The notes below the pieces were generated by a model. That model was not told the DNA's origin, ran no database searches, and saw only the letters and a program-made list of their open reading frames with translations. A stretch of DNA of 64,000 nt from Chaunax sp. Z400 (lineage: Eukaryota > Chordata > Actinopteri > Lophiiformes > Chaunacidae), in NCBI GenBank assembly GCA_037577475.1, contig CM075192.1, positions 16,563,408 through 16,627,407 of the forward strand, written 5' to 3'. The translations under genes and the position numbers were made by a program. Below are positions 41,105-53,795 of the stretch, piece after piece (the stretch's first letter is position 1; every line of letters begins with the position of its first letter).

Positions 41105-41575
41105 CCTCTTACAAGTATGTGTCCATTTGAAAAGTGACTGTCTGCAGCTTTCGACCGCAAGTCCATATGGTCCCTGTATTTATGGGGTGATGGGACCTGC
41201 TCCTAGGGTTCAGAGTGGTCATTATCTGGGGGATGCTACAGCTCCAGTAGTTAAGGTCACCTGGTGCATACCGGACGTCCTCACACTCCAGCAGTACTGG
41301 AGGATGCCAATGTGTAATCATCTCCGAGGCCACAAAAAGCAAGGTCCTTCCAGAATGGCCATTATAAGAGCTTATAGAGTCCATCCTGCCTTTATATTCT
41401 GCTATTTCAGCAGCAAAATCCAAACAGTACATCTTTCCTGTGGCTATATAACAGAGAGCAGATATAGATGACTGTGGTGAGGGCAGGTCTCGAACAATAA
41501 AGTTCACGCTGAGAGCAAAACTGGTGTCTGGTCTTCTCATTGGTCACACTGGTTCCACTGTTTCCTGTTCTTGAA
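41105..41575 (+). mobile_element. Possible solo LTR of an LTR retroelement
   Basis: The GC content rises locally and the block has LTR-like layout: TATATAA at 41445-41451, an AATAAA polyadenylation signal 51 bases later at 41496-41501, and then a GT-rich segment (GGTGTCTGGTCTTCTCATTG) like a U5 region. No paired LTR, primer-binding site, polypurine tract or gag/pol reading frame was seen beside it, and no clear target duplication was found, so the borders are guesses. Overlapping ORFs of 143 codons (minus, 41540-41109) and 114 codons (plus) match nothing I know and are probably incidental. Confidence 0.3.
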
Positions 41576-44500
41576 ACCAATATTATTCCGGTCAGTGAGT
41601 ATTAAAGTTATGTTCTTTTTATTTATCTTGTTTTACTGATTAAATGTATCTCGAGTAAATAAATGTCAGTCAAAATATCAATTATCGGTGTTATTAAGAG
41701 AAACGCTGCTACAAAGGTCCGAGACAAGCAACCACAAATTTACACTTGAGCTGAAATTAATTCTTAATCTTTTAAAGAAAAACACAATTCACTGCTCCTC
41801 TGTTCTCTAGCATTGCAAACTGTATGAGAGGTCATTTGTCATTTCCTAAACCAAAAAATTAATTGATTAGTTTTGTTGATTAGTAAGATTTGATTGATTG
41901 ATTAAACAATAATGAAAACAGTAGCTGCCCATGTTTGCACAAATTAAAATTCTATGCAACACAAAATCCTCAATGGCAGCATTTTATATTTGATGCCTTG
42001 ACTAGCAGGAAGCTGTAACTACAGCTAATGATGAGGTGGGGCAAAAACAGAGAACACTAAATGTACAACAAGTAAAATATGGCCAGAATTCAAAGCTATA
42101 GCTCCAAAAAAAAAGAAAAACAATAGGGCAACATAATGCCGCAGGAATTGTATAGTGTAATAAAACTAAGGTTAGAAATCCACGCATGTGCAGAAAATTG
42201 CCATCCTCTGACAGAGTCTCCGATTCGAGGATACACTAAAGAGGTGACTTGCATAAGGTCTGATGAAGACTCCGACTCTGTAGACAAGAAGACATGACAA
42301 TCTTGCACCACATATACTGAGCACAACAACATGTATTATTGCAATGCCATCTCAAAATTCTAAAAAGAATAGCGATGATGAATCGTCTGATGTCAGTTAG
42401 TGGAGTTTAAGTGAGAGAACCAAACTGCAAACACAATGGCAGAATATGACAAGCTGAGACACTTAGAAATAGATTCATGTTAAAGCCTTTTTAATCATTT
42501 CAAAATTGTCCTCATAAGAGAAAAACTGAAATCAATAAAAGCTAAATTAGTGAAATTATCTTCCTCCTTGTTTAACCCTTCGGCAAGTTATTTTTACACT
42601 ACATATGGACGTTGTGTTTGCTGTTCCAACTCTTAGGGACACCAAATGTTGCTTCAAGTTGGTATTTTTCATCCACTCTCAGTCAAAAACATTTTATCAC
42701 TTACCAATTAACAACAGTCATGTGTTCTATATGTTTAAACACTGGCATGGAGTCATTTTTTAGTCGGACCAAATGTTCCCTCAAGATCCAGACTGTTCAA
42801 CATGAGGCTGCAATTCACAATGCCACTGTTCACACACTCACAGCTCTGCTGCAGAGAATTTGAGCCTTGTAGAACCAATGAGGTGCTCAGCATCTCTAGT
42901 TATTCGTAGGCAATATGTGCAATGTGACTGCTTTCCTAACCTCTAAACATCTTGTTTTGTTTCTCAACCTTTGTGCTCATATTTAGTGTGTTTAATATGC
43001 ATTTTTAGCACTGTCAAGGAAAGTACCTCCTCTCCCTTCCTCCCTTCAGAATCTAACTCATGTGGCAGAGAGACGATACATTTTGGTTTAATGCTTTAAC
43101 TCCTCTATAACCATATGAAACTTATTGATTTACTGTGTACTTGCACGTAATGAACAGAGTTTCAGGTATCGTGCTGCATGATGTCTGCACCTTCATTCCC
43201 TGGTTATTTAACTTGCAGAGTAGAAACTTGCAGAGCAGTAGTTCATGCCTGCCAAACTAAAACAAACTCAAATAATAATGCTTCAGGGTTAGAATAAACT
43301 GCTCCAAGCGCGCTCCTTGCGAACACATCATCAGAATGTCACACTCATTCAGCAGTCAGCAGGTGGTGGAACACTTTCCATTAAAAACTACTCCCAGTGT
43401 AATGCAGTCTCTCTGGAGAGGAGGTAATCTACCTTTACAAATTGCAACGCTCCTCTGAACACAGAGAGCTCACTGAAACTTAGATTTAAGCTATTTAACT
43501 TATAAATCTTCAGCTTTCTTTTCTTTTTCCGCTTCAGCTAAAACTCAGGCCAAACTGACTGAATCAGAAGTGAATCAATGAAGCAACAGTTTGCAATTTG
43601 ATCTTATATGTTATGGTTTAACCTTTATTTAAAAGATGTATTAAGCTGTTTTATGTTTTCCAGGCAGAGCAGGTGAAAGAAATGCCGGTTGTACCTTAAA
43701 TTGCACCATGACATTTCACTATGCTTTTTGCAGATTGTGTGCCTCCCTTCTTCACACTGTCTCTCTCTTTCCTCTTCTTGCTCTCAGCTTAGTGGCTTTA
43801 AGGTCGTCTTCTTTTTTTTTTTCTCAGCAAAGTGTGCTCCCTGGCTCTGAGCACTAGCATCTCTTGCATCGTTATGCAACTCCCGTTCAGAGTGCTGATC
43901 CCTCTTTATGAGGACATAAGTTTCAATGCTTTTATCCCCCACCTTCACTTGCAAATATGCCAACATTCAGTATCTACACTCCAGCTTTAGAGACCCATGG
44001 GAGGCCCTTAAAGAGGAAGTCGGAAAGGAGTACAAACATGCATGAGCTTATGGTTGTGCTTTAGGTGTCTTCATTGAAAAGTTAGATTTTTGGGATGGTG
44101 ATGGAGAACAAAATAAGATTCCAGTTGTTACACGGAAGCAGAGGCAGATTTGTTTTTATATTTCTGCTTTTGCATTGAATATTTAAAATCAGATTTTCTT
44201 CGTGAGAAAAAAAAACCCAACATTTTCCAATAAAACTGTCATTAATTTTTACATTCAGGACCTTCCCAGCAATGAAATTAATTGCCTGTTCGAATCAATT
44301 GAACACATTACCATTGTGATGAAATTTTAAGTTTAACATTTGTACAGGCATTAGCAGATCTGCTTAACAGCATACCTTCGGTGGGAATATGCAATTAAAT
44401 GAATAACCGATCTGCACAGTGGGGATATACTTTAATTACTTATTGACTTGGTAGACTTACTGTATCTGCGACCCCCAGTCTTTAAAGCATTGCATGTTAT

Positions 44501-46224
44501 GAATTTCTGCCAAAACATATATATATATATATGCACATACTTAATATAAAACCAAACTGAAGTGCATGCGATGTGTCTCTTGTAGTGCATATTATTATAC
44601 CTATGGTCTACTTACAGATACAGACATACAATGTTTTTCAAAATATACACATTCACTGAACAAATGAGGAAAAATACTTAGTCAGCTGTTGGCAACGGGC
44701 ATCTTCATTTTGGCCTGTCATGTCAACAGAAATGTTTATTTTGGGCCAGTGCTAACTTCAAGTGATTTTAACCCTTAATCAGTCAATACACATGAAATGT
44801 TTATATTATTGTGCATCTCTAATTTTAATACTAATTAATGGATCATTATATAAAAGCCACACGGCATGATATTGATGTGTGCATGAAACCCACATTTAAG
44901 TTCATCCATATAATTTAATATATGGTTAAGAGGAATACTAGGAAATTAACACCTAGGCACAACCTCTACAGTACTTCTCCATCAGGGACCAGTTCTATAA
45001 TGCAACTGGAGATGCTGAGACTCACATGCTCTACTGCTTTCAGACAGCATATGCAGAGGGAATTGGTCTACTGATAACTACACACAAGTTTGCTTAATAA
45101 AATCGTCATATTTAATTGCTGTGAGAAAATAAAGCAGTCGGCCTGATGCATTTTTTTTTCCAGAAGGCTGTCATGCAGATATCATTTTGCAATGATAACA
45201 ACTTTGGGGAGTAGAAGTAAACCAAAAGCACATGGGAAAATGTCATAAAATATTATGAAATACCACCAGACTTGAAGACACTTTTAATTAGCCCTCTCTT
45301 TGTTAAGTTAAACGGTGTGTGCTCTTTAAGTTGGCATGTTTTGCTCAAGTCCTTGTGAATTTCCTTACAAATGTAGAGATATTAAAATCTGAAGTGGACT
45401 ACAGACAATGCTACTGTCTGCCTGTGTATTATAGCCTCTGTGATGGCCAATGACCTACCAGCTGCAGCTACCTGCATCCTTTTAGAATAGTCTACAGCTC
45501 CTCATGACCTTGAGAGGAATTCAGTGAGCTGAGAATATGAATGTTTTCATTTTTGTGACAACAAATGATTACAAGCCTTTCTCATGACTCAACAATCTGT
45601 CCTGAGCAGGTTTTTACTTTCCATCGTTTTTCATTTATTTTTAGGGTATTTAATTTTGTACTGTGCAAAAAAGCATAGCCAATCATATAACCATAAAATG
45701 CAAAATATGAATATGAATGAATAACTACATCTGCCATGATTTGCTGCTTACAAGTCTATGAAATGCATGACTTATTTCAGCAAGCTATCAAATTTCCAAA
45801 GATAGTGCAACAGAGCCTCCTGTATCTGGAGCTCAGACGTCCAGCCTGACTACTCAACTAGAAGGGCTTGATGAACACAGCAACCCAGTGATGCAAAATC
45901 CTACTGACTGGGTGAGACCGATGGAATTTCTGTGTGAATACATAAAAAAATTGAACATTTTAAAGCAGGCAGTGGCCAGTGAATGTATAAATTAGGACCG
46001 TAAACATTAACTTGTTAGAATTATTCTGGGAAACTTAACGCGTTACTTCTTGTTAAACACAAATCAATCAAATCACCGAGTCTGAGCCCAAATTTGCCGT
46101 AATTCCAGTGTGGATTTGCACTGCACCTTGGCATGTGCTAGCAATTCAATAGTAACCGGGGATGCCACTTGAAGTCCCGGCCAAAAAAGCGACATGTGCC
46201 AGCAGGTGCCGCAGAATTGTGTCA
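41576..46224. other. Non-coding DNA
   Basis: No gene was recognised. The stretch 44240-44460 is rich in ATTAAT and AATTA cores and free of repeats. A short LINE-like string at 42780-42830 (reading LKIQTVQHEAA) is too brief to call. Confidence 0.5.
44516..44532 (+). repeat. Short (AT)n tract
   Basis: CATATATATATATATATATG, about eight AT units. Confidence 0.85.
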
Positions 46225-46480
46225 CCACGGTGAATATCACCATGATATAATTCCAGATTGTTCCATGGTGATATAATTCCAGATTGCTTAAATTAAGTTA
46301 ATTTAACTGGGTTTTAATAATTTAATCAAGTTACCTTAACAATAAGTACTTGAGTTTCTTCTAGTCAAAACAAATACAATGTTTAAATCATTTGAGTTAA
46401 TAAACTTATATTATTTCAGGCAATCAATTTCCTCAAACTGTTTTAGTTGGACTAAGTCATCACGTTTTACAGTGCAGTGA
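46225..46480 (+). repeat. AT-rich interspersed repeat candidate ending GTTTTACAGTGCAG
   Basis: TTAAGTTAATTTAACTGGG, TAACAATAAGTACTTGAGTT and the terminal ACGTTTTACAGTGCAG match the texture of a common AT-rich fish repeat that ends '...GTTTTACAGTG'. Inside it an 18-base string, TGATATAATTCCAGATTG, occurs twice, at 46243-46260 and 46269-46286, a 26-base tandem duplication. Borders are approximate. Confidence 0.3.
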
Positions 46481-46904
46481 CTCTCCATGACCGTGGCTTT
46501 GTTCATGCTTTAGCCAAACACCGCAAAATAGTCCAAAATTTCAAACACAGTCCTGCAAACACAGCAGAGCTAAAAATTCAGCAAGGATGCATCATGCACC
46601 CATGCCTTGGAATTCAACTCTAGACCGACTGAAGGCAATGCTGGCACAGCAGATACATAACTTAGACATGCTAAGCTCAGCTGAATATACAGCGATGTCA
46701 CTATCCTCGGACAAATACAGAATAATCTTTGTGACAAGCACTCCCTGAGACTTTTTACTGAGCCACGTCTTCTAATTAAGTAATGATCAAAACTAAGCTG
46801 AGATGTTACGTAAATAAGCTTTCTGATCCCTATAATCAATTTATTAATTGTTTCTTTTTTCCAACACCACACATGCATTTGTTTTAACTCCCCCCAAAAA
46901 TACC

Positions 46905-47000
46905 AGTAAATGAATACTAATGTTTTAAACTTGTGATTAATTGGGATTAATCCCAGCTGATTAATCTCATGACATTTTTTAATCAACTGACACCACTAGA
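46905..47000 (-). repeat. Fragment of the same ATTAATC-type repeat
   Basis: On the minus strand the fragment begins TAGTGGTGTCAGTTGATTAA and continues with ATGAGATTAATCAGCTGGGA and TTAATCCCAATTAATCAC. Both the TAG..GTCA terminus and the ATTAATC core match the copy at about 13.2-13.6 kb. Only one end is recognisable. Confidence 0.42.
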
Positions 47001-50000
47001 AAGAACACATTACAACAAACGCACCAATATAAAAAAACAAACAAGTGTGGACTTCTGAAGCTTATTATTAAAGCTTTACACAATCAAAACAATTGAAAGG
47101 AAAGGTTGTGTGAACTAAGCATTTATTTCAGTCGCCATATGTGAGTAAATTCTAAACAAATAATACACAAAAACTCACCATTTTACTGCACGTGTTGCAG
47201 CTTGGTTTGTGCACTGGCAAAAGTCCCGAACATAAGTCAAAACAAGCTCTGACTTCTGGTCAGGCTGCCAGGTGTTTGGTTGCAGTGCGATACCACTGAT
47301 AGTTAATCACTCCTTTTGGAAGCCTCCCAAACATGTACAATGGAAGCAGAAAAGGAAAAATCTATTATGACAATCACATGATGACGCATTCTGCACTCAA
47401 CACCAGCTCACTTGCATTAACACAATTTGTTTTCTTAGCATAATGAGCACTACTTTGTGAAGATGTCTTTCACTTCTGTTATGAGAATCGGAGACGCAAC
47501 TGAGTGTACAACAGGGAAAAAAAGGTGACAAAACAAAACTGACGTGACTGGAAAAATTGGCGAACAGGTTGTATGCTCACTGAGTGATGGAAAGGTGTTT
47601 GGCTGTCATTTTCTGGAAAAAAAATATGTATTAACTTTGTTTATAAAGACTGCAGCAAGAGGAGAAAAGGGAGATCATCACATGGGCTGAATGAGATTGA
47701 GAGTCTCATCCATAGTCGGGCACAAAGCCCACTTCAACAAAGATGAGGGCCAAAAGAGATTGGTAAAGGTCAACACTGCAAACGGGCAAATCTTCATTTC
47801 AGCCACAGTACTAAAATGCAGGGAATGCATAAACCTCTCAAAGAACAGAAAGACGCCTGTTTCGTACCAGCACAGATCTCAGTCATCAAACCTTCAACTG
47901 GAAATGTTCTTCATTTTCATTCTCTGTATTAAAATAAGCTTTGAGTCATTTTTATGTTTCTTTTAGATCTGTTTACAGAACATATCAAAGTAGCATTCTG
48001 TTGCTTCTTTATGACTATTATTTACTGTTGAAGACCCTCTGGGGTACATATTACATGTGCATATCTTGTAAAATAGAAAATGCAACTGTATTAAGACTCT
48101 AAGACATTAGCAAACACAGTAAGTCATGGACATCCAGTTGTTTTGAGTATATTACTGCCTAAAAAGACACAACATAGCCAAGAGCTAAATACAGAATGTT
48201 CAAGCTTTGAGTTTGCACTGCTATCAAAAAAAAAAAAAGAATTATCCAGATATAAATGTTATGTTTCTTTTATTCATTTGACAACTACAGTGTGTTGTGT
48301 TAAAAACATGTGTTGCTGCATTAATTCAAAATTACATTAGCAGGGTTAATTATGTATTTGTATGATTATGAAAGAATGATTATTTATGATCATAAAAGAA
48401 TGTTTTATTATCGTTTTACAAGACAAACTACCGATTCCTGATCAACTTTATGTTATTGGGTTCGGCTTATAGGAAAGGCATTCAACTTATCATGAGTATC
48501 TCGGAGACAGGCCTCTTGGCAAGCAGAAAAATCTCTAAATCTCTTTTGTTCAAATGCAGGTCAAAATAATCTTTCATGATGTAATTGCCCTAACAGTCTC
48601 TCATCTTTAAACCCACTCAGAGGGGGCATGGTGTGTCAAAGTGCTATGGCAATATGCATGGCGAAGGGAAACTGACAGCACACAGCGTATAGTTGGGGCA
48701 GTGAGCTGGTAGCTAATCTTTAAGCCCGTTTCCCACATCTCTGAGCACATTTGCCTCTGGCTTGAGGCTTATCCCCACAGATGTATATCTGTCAACAGAA
48801 AGCAAGCATGGCAGCAGGGGTGCTTTTAGAACGCATTTGTACCCTTTACTGGATTACTCAATTGCAGGGGTATGCGGCACAGCACCAGAGCCACAACCTG
48901 ACTGGGAGACATTGCACAGGGACAAGCTAACCCTCATCAGTGAGGAACAGGTATCCTGGAATGTAACCACTGTTCTCTACTATACCTTACCCTCAGCTCC
49001 GCCAGCTTATTCCTGCTGCGTGATTATACCAACCCATAGGAGATGCACCCATGCATGTATCTCACAGACTCCCTGTGTCTCCCATTGAGTGACATTTTGG
49101 GGTTCACTTGTCTGAATTATGTATGCATTTGTAGGAGATTTTCAATACACCCAGATCCAAACTGAAACAGACATCCATTTTCATATAAAAGATCGGAGAA
49201 GCACACCAACTGCCATCTTCATGTACACTCAAAATGAGAAGTCGACTGTGCAGGTAAGGCAGTTATTCACATATATATGCTCATTGTCCCAGTGTTGTGA
49301 AAGCTGCTGCTGGACTGAAGAATTTTAATGGTAGAAATGGTTACTCCTCACTGCATTTTAGAATACACAGGGTGGCTTCTGCCACAGACAACTGTAGGAG
49401 AGCTAAAAGGAGACAGTTTGAGGCTTTTGAATTGAATCCTGATTCTCTGAAATGCTGCTGTGTTTAAAATAAACGTTTTTCATTATTGTTAGGCTGATGA
49501 AAGATGATCTGATTCTGTCATATAATATGCAAAATCCGAACCATATGCATGCAGACCAGAAATATTTTTCTAATTCATATACATGTCTGTTTCATTTGCG
49601 TTTCTCTTATAATTCCCATCCTGATGAATGCAAATGAAATCATTTCAATAAAACAAAGCATTTCATAACAATTCATGCATTAATATGCATGTATGTGGTG
49701 TGCATAATTCTTATTTTTGACAGCTTTCATTGGAATTCCAGTACATCTGGAATTGTACGACTTAATGGAATTGAATGCTATGACATCCTGCTGTACATCA
49801 TCTTTACCAATTCAATTTAATAATCCCTAAAGTACCAATGGATGAATCTTCACTTCGGTCAACATTTAAAGGACATTTTAAACATTTTATAAGATGCTTT
49901 TGTATATTTAATCACTTGGCCCTATTCCTAATCAGGGAGGGGATTTTTTTATTTACATCATAAGGGAAGTATTCATCCTCAACCTCCTCGCCTCTTTTTA

Positions 50001-50942
50001 TTTCTGTGGTTTTAAGTCAATGGTTTTGATACAAGTTTGAAAGCTGTAATAGTTAGACAGCCACTTTCATTTGTTCTCTTCTTTGCCCTTCTTATTACTG
50101 CCCCCTCACGTTATGGTCAAACACACACCAACACAAATGTCACCTGCAGGCTATACTTGCCAAAAATGTCTGACAAGAGAAGAAATGACAAAAGGCTCCT
50201 TGCTCAAACAAAACAAAAAGTTCACTTGGTGGTATAGGAGCTTTTTGGGCTCCGTAAGAAGGAAAGAGATGAAACACTTGAGTGGAAGGAATGTCAAACC
50301 AGAGAGGCTGCGGCCATCAAAGAAACTCACAAATCATCAAATATGTATCTCTAACACGACCAGCCCACAGCTCTGCAAAGAGAGTAAGTATAGCCTTACC
50401 TCCTGGCTAACATCAATAGACCGCCTGCCTGCTATCCTGTCAACTAATTCTGACCAGTCTGCCACGTGTCTGCATTAGCTTCCTTTGCTAAAATATGCTG
50501 TGATGACTCTGGTGCAGTGATACATCAACATCTCACAGAGTGACATAAGTTCCCACTGTTGCACATATGGACACAACACAGGACCTCCTACTCAGAAGAG
50601 AAGCACAAGGCAGGACACACGACACAGGAGAGAATAGATATACAGTAACTCAACAAAGAATAACTCTATTCTGTCACTACAGCATATTAAATATTTAGGC
50701 AGTGTCTCACTCCATAGGCTGCAGCTATAGATAAGAGTCCAGCAATGTGTTGAGGCAAAATACTAATAGAGTAGTTGTTTAAAGAAGGATGAGCCTGCAT
50801 GAAATGACTCTCGGCATTATGGAGCATGAACAGAGCTGCTGAGGCTGAAGACTTGTCCACAGTATTACTGCAGTGCGTGATGCAGCTCGCTGCAATTTAA
50901 CTGTCGATTAAGCTGTTATCGCACATGGAGATGCATGCACCT
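47001..50942. other. Non-coding, mostly unique DNA
   Basis: ORFs reach 135 codons (50071-50478) but overlap in other frames and show no motifs. The stretch 49440-49800 contains an octamer ATGCAAAT at 49628-49635 and looks like a candidate regulatory element. Confidence 0.5.
48226..48238 (+). repeat. Poly-A of 13
   Basis: An isolated run of 13 A. No processed gene copy is recognisable upstream. Confidence 0.85.
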
Positions 50943-51240
50943 TATTACCTTTGCAAAGGAGGGTATGTTTTCAGTCTCATTTGTTGGTTTGTTTATCTGT
51001 TAGCGAGCAAAATCTATCAAAAACTGTTTACACATTTGAATGAAAGTGCAAGAAGTGCAGAACTAAATTGAGATGCACATCTGCAGTTTATTCTGATTAT
51101 TTTTTAACACTGCAGGATAAGGGCGTCTTTGAATATTTTACTACTGGTCTGAGAACAATGTTCTTACTGGACCATATGTTTCTAATAATGGCCTCTGTGT
51201 ATTTTGGGATGGATCTTGATCACAATTCAGATTAGAAACA
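50943..51240 (+). repeat. Degenerate teleost repeat beginning ACCTTTGCAAAGGAGG
   Basis: The start, ACCTTTGCAAAGGAGGGTAT GTTTTC, followed by TTTGTTGGTTTGTTTATCTG TTAG, fits the widespread fish repeat 'ACCTCYGCCAAGGAGGTTATGTTTTC...TTTGTTTGTTTGTCTG'. About 200 bases on, TTGGGATGGATCTTGATCAC matches that repeat's 'TTGGGGGTGATCCGGATCAC' section. It is strongly diverged. The transposon class is not known to me. Confidence 0.45.
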
Positions 51241-53588
51241 TCTGACAATTTTAGTAAGAATTTTGACAATTGTGCAACCTTAATGGAGGTGTGAGCTCTC
51301 TGTATGTCTCCACACTGCCCTGGGCTTATCTAGTTCATGTTTCTAAACTTCAAGGAAAAAGCATAAATATTAAAGTAGCCCTTGAATTGGGCACTATCTT
51401 AGCAGAGCTCTTGGACATGAAGATAAAACTCTCTATGCCTTGTTGCCCTGGCAAGACGTCATGAACCCAAATCTTTTGCAAAATGGGCTAGTTTTCTGCT
51501 GTCCATCCAATACTGTTACCACTATTGTTATAGCTAATGATGCTAATAGGGAGCAGTCCATGTTGAAGTATTTATAATTGAGCTCTAGAGCAGGTAAAGC
51601 ATAATTTCACAGCCCTCTGTTACAGCCAAATAATGAAATAGCAATGCAGTGTAACATCTTATAATGTTCACTTAAAGGGATAAAGAGAGTGATTAGTTGA
51701 ACACAGCCATAATACTATATGTACAGTAAAAGCAAACCATCTAGAACTCGCCTGATGGGTAAACTGGACCTTTTGTATTCCTACCATAACTGTAAAGGCA
51801 AGATTTGCATTGGGCATTTATACATAAACTTTTTTTGTTGTTGTTTGTTTTCATTCACTATTTTTGGCGACCTAAACTTCTGCAAGAATTGAGATGGAGC
51901 AACCAGGTATGCAAACCAACCTGAAAGCTAAGGAGGTTAATGTATTTCAGAGGCATTTGGGTGTATTGATTGAAATTCTCTTTTCATCCCAACAGTAATC
52001 AATAAATGAAATGCTGTGCCAAAAACAGAAAGAAAAACAAGGAGGCATTGGTGGCTGTCACTGGCCTGCATTAAGCCCATTCAGCCATTTATTTTGGCCA
52101 AAATGAAATTATTAGCCCTACCTGTCTGTTAGCTACGTACCTGCCTATACCTGCTGATGCTCTGTGTGTGCCCTCGTGCATGATCAGAGCCTTCCACAAT
52201 TCTAGGCAGATAAATTGCCAGTGCTATTAGCTGATAACACAAGAATGGCAGAACAAGTGCAGCCAGAATTTACCAATTGAACTTGACAGCTGCCAGTACA
52301 ATAGCCATGTTTAATAATTATATTCCTTATGATCATGTTGGGTGTTTTGTTGCATGAGAATGGGATGTGAGGTAGTGCCATAAGGTTAGCAATTACAATG
52401 ATGTCCTGTAGGCCTACTTCTCTTGCTTTGGAGGGAGGCCTGACGGAAGCTACACTTATTTGTTTCTCCAGCTTTCCTAACAACTGTTTTTTTAGGACCA
52501 CACTGGAGGTTTTCCATATGGTCCATGAATTGCAACCCACATGCAGGATATCAATTTAAACCATTTTCCAAAGCATAAGTCAGTTTGAACAATTTTTATT
52601 CAAGCATAGCTTTAAGATCATACTGTAGATATTTAATGGGTATAAGAATGATAATCTGGGACAGAGACAAATGATTGTTTTGTCTGTATTCTATATTATT
52701 TGTTCTTCTTGTGTTGCGGTGCTTTGCCAACGAGGACTGTTTGGGAAAACTCTTCATTTTGGGTTTGCTCAAGATCTGCTGCCACCTTTTATTGCAAGAT
52801 GCCACCTAATTCATTTTCCTATCCTTTCACTATCACTGATATTTGCATTTTGTTGCAAATGACTTTCCTTACAACATTGCATATGTATGCAGTTGTTATT
52901 GGAGGCCAATTTCTATATTCAAGATAACCAAGAAACCTTAAATGCACCATAAAAAAATTTCAAAGCAAGTTCCATGTATCTTATAGTTAAAGTCCCTGCA
53001 ATAATGACATGGACAGACCCTACAGGCTGCCTGGATGGCAGAAAGACATCAGGAAAGATAGGAATATTGATAAGAATAAGAATATTGTGCTAGTAGCACT
53101 TATGTAATGTCTAAAAAGTTTGCAGTTGATGAACTATAAAACATGCTAAATGATGAACTGTGGAGAGTCACATCTTGAGGGTGTGGCATGAGGTGGATGT
53201 GTCATCAGGTCTCAACTATATACACAAACACTTAATGGCATCTCAGGTTGGACATTTCACTGAGATAAAATGAATGTGTGGGGTTGAGACTTGCGGAAGA
53301 GAAAGACATCAAGGACTGCCAAAGGAAACACACATCAAGGCAAAAAAATTGGTAATTATAAAGAGAAATTAACAAGTCAAACTCATTTGAGTTTCAAATA
53401 GCTGTGCGTTTCCTTGAACAGCAATGGTCTGACACCTGCACTAAAAATATGGCGAGCTATGTCTGACACGATGACAGGACTAATTTTATAATTAGTTTCT
53501 TTCTGTGATGATGCATTGTGGAAATTGCACGATCAGCCCATGAGAGCTCTCTAAGTTCTGACCGATTTTATGGTCCATGTTGGTTGCT
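51241..53588. other. Non-coding DNA
   Basis: ORFs of 60-112 codons lie on both strands with overlaps and no recognised domain. No repeats beyond short T- or A-runs. Confidence 0.5.
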
Positions 53589-53608
53589 GGGGGGGGGGGG
53601 GGGGGGGG
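53589..53608 (+). repeat. Homopolymer of 20 G
   Basis: An uninterrupted run of 20 G after TGGTTGCT, uncommon in an AT-rich genome. The exact length is likely to be variable or affected by sequencing error. Confidence 0.93.
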
Positions 53609-53730
53609 TCTCTCAACAGAAATGTGCTAGATTAACTTCTAAATACATTAACTCTGAGTCATTAAGATTTCTCTCTCATTAGTATTGTCTCCTCATCACA
53701 GTGTGCTTCCTCCTAATGATCATATGGGAC

Positions 53731-53741
53731 ATTATTATTAA

Positions 53742-53793
<52 letters not shown>
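53731..53793 (+). repeat. (ATT)n microsatellite
   Basis: ATTATTATTAATC leads into a pure ATT array of 50 bases from 53744 to 53793. It borders the CpG-rich block. Poly-Asn in the minus-strand ORF is an artefact of this array. Confidence 0.97.

Positions 53794-53795
<2 letters not shown>

Noticed and set aside
41109..41540. 143-codon minus-strand ORF as a host gene
   Set aside because: No recognised domain, no splice or promoter context, a 114-codon ORF on the other strand, and overlap with an LTR-like block. Kept only as part of that finding.
42775..42863. Possible L2-LINE reverse-transcriptase string (LKIQTVQHEAA)
   Set aside because: Only about ten residues resemble the family; too short and without a 3' tail.
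46570..46986. 138-codon minus-strand ORF
   Set aside because: Its start lies inside an ATTAATC repeat and the remainder has no recognisable motif or codon bias.
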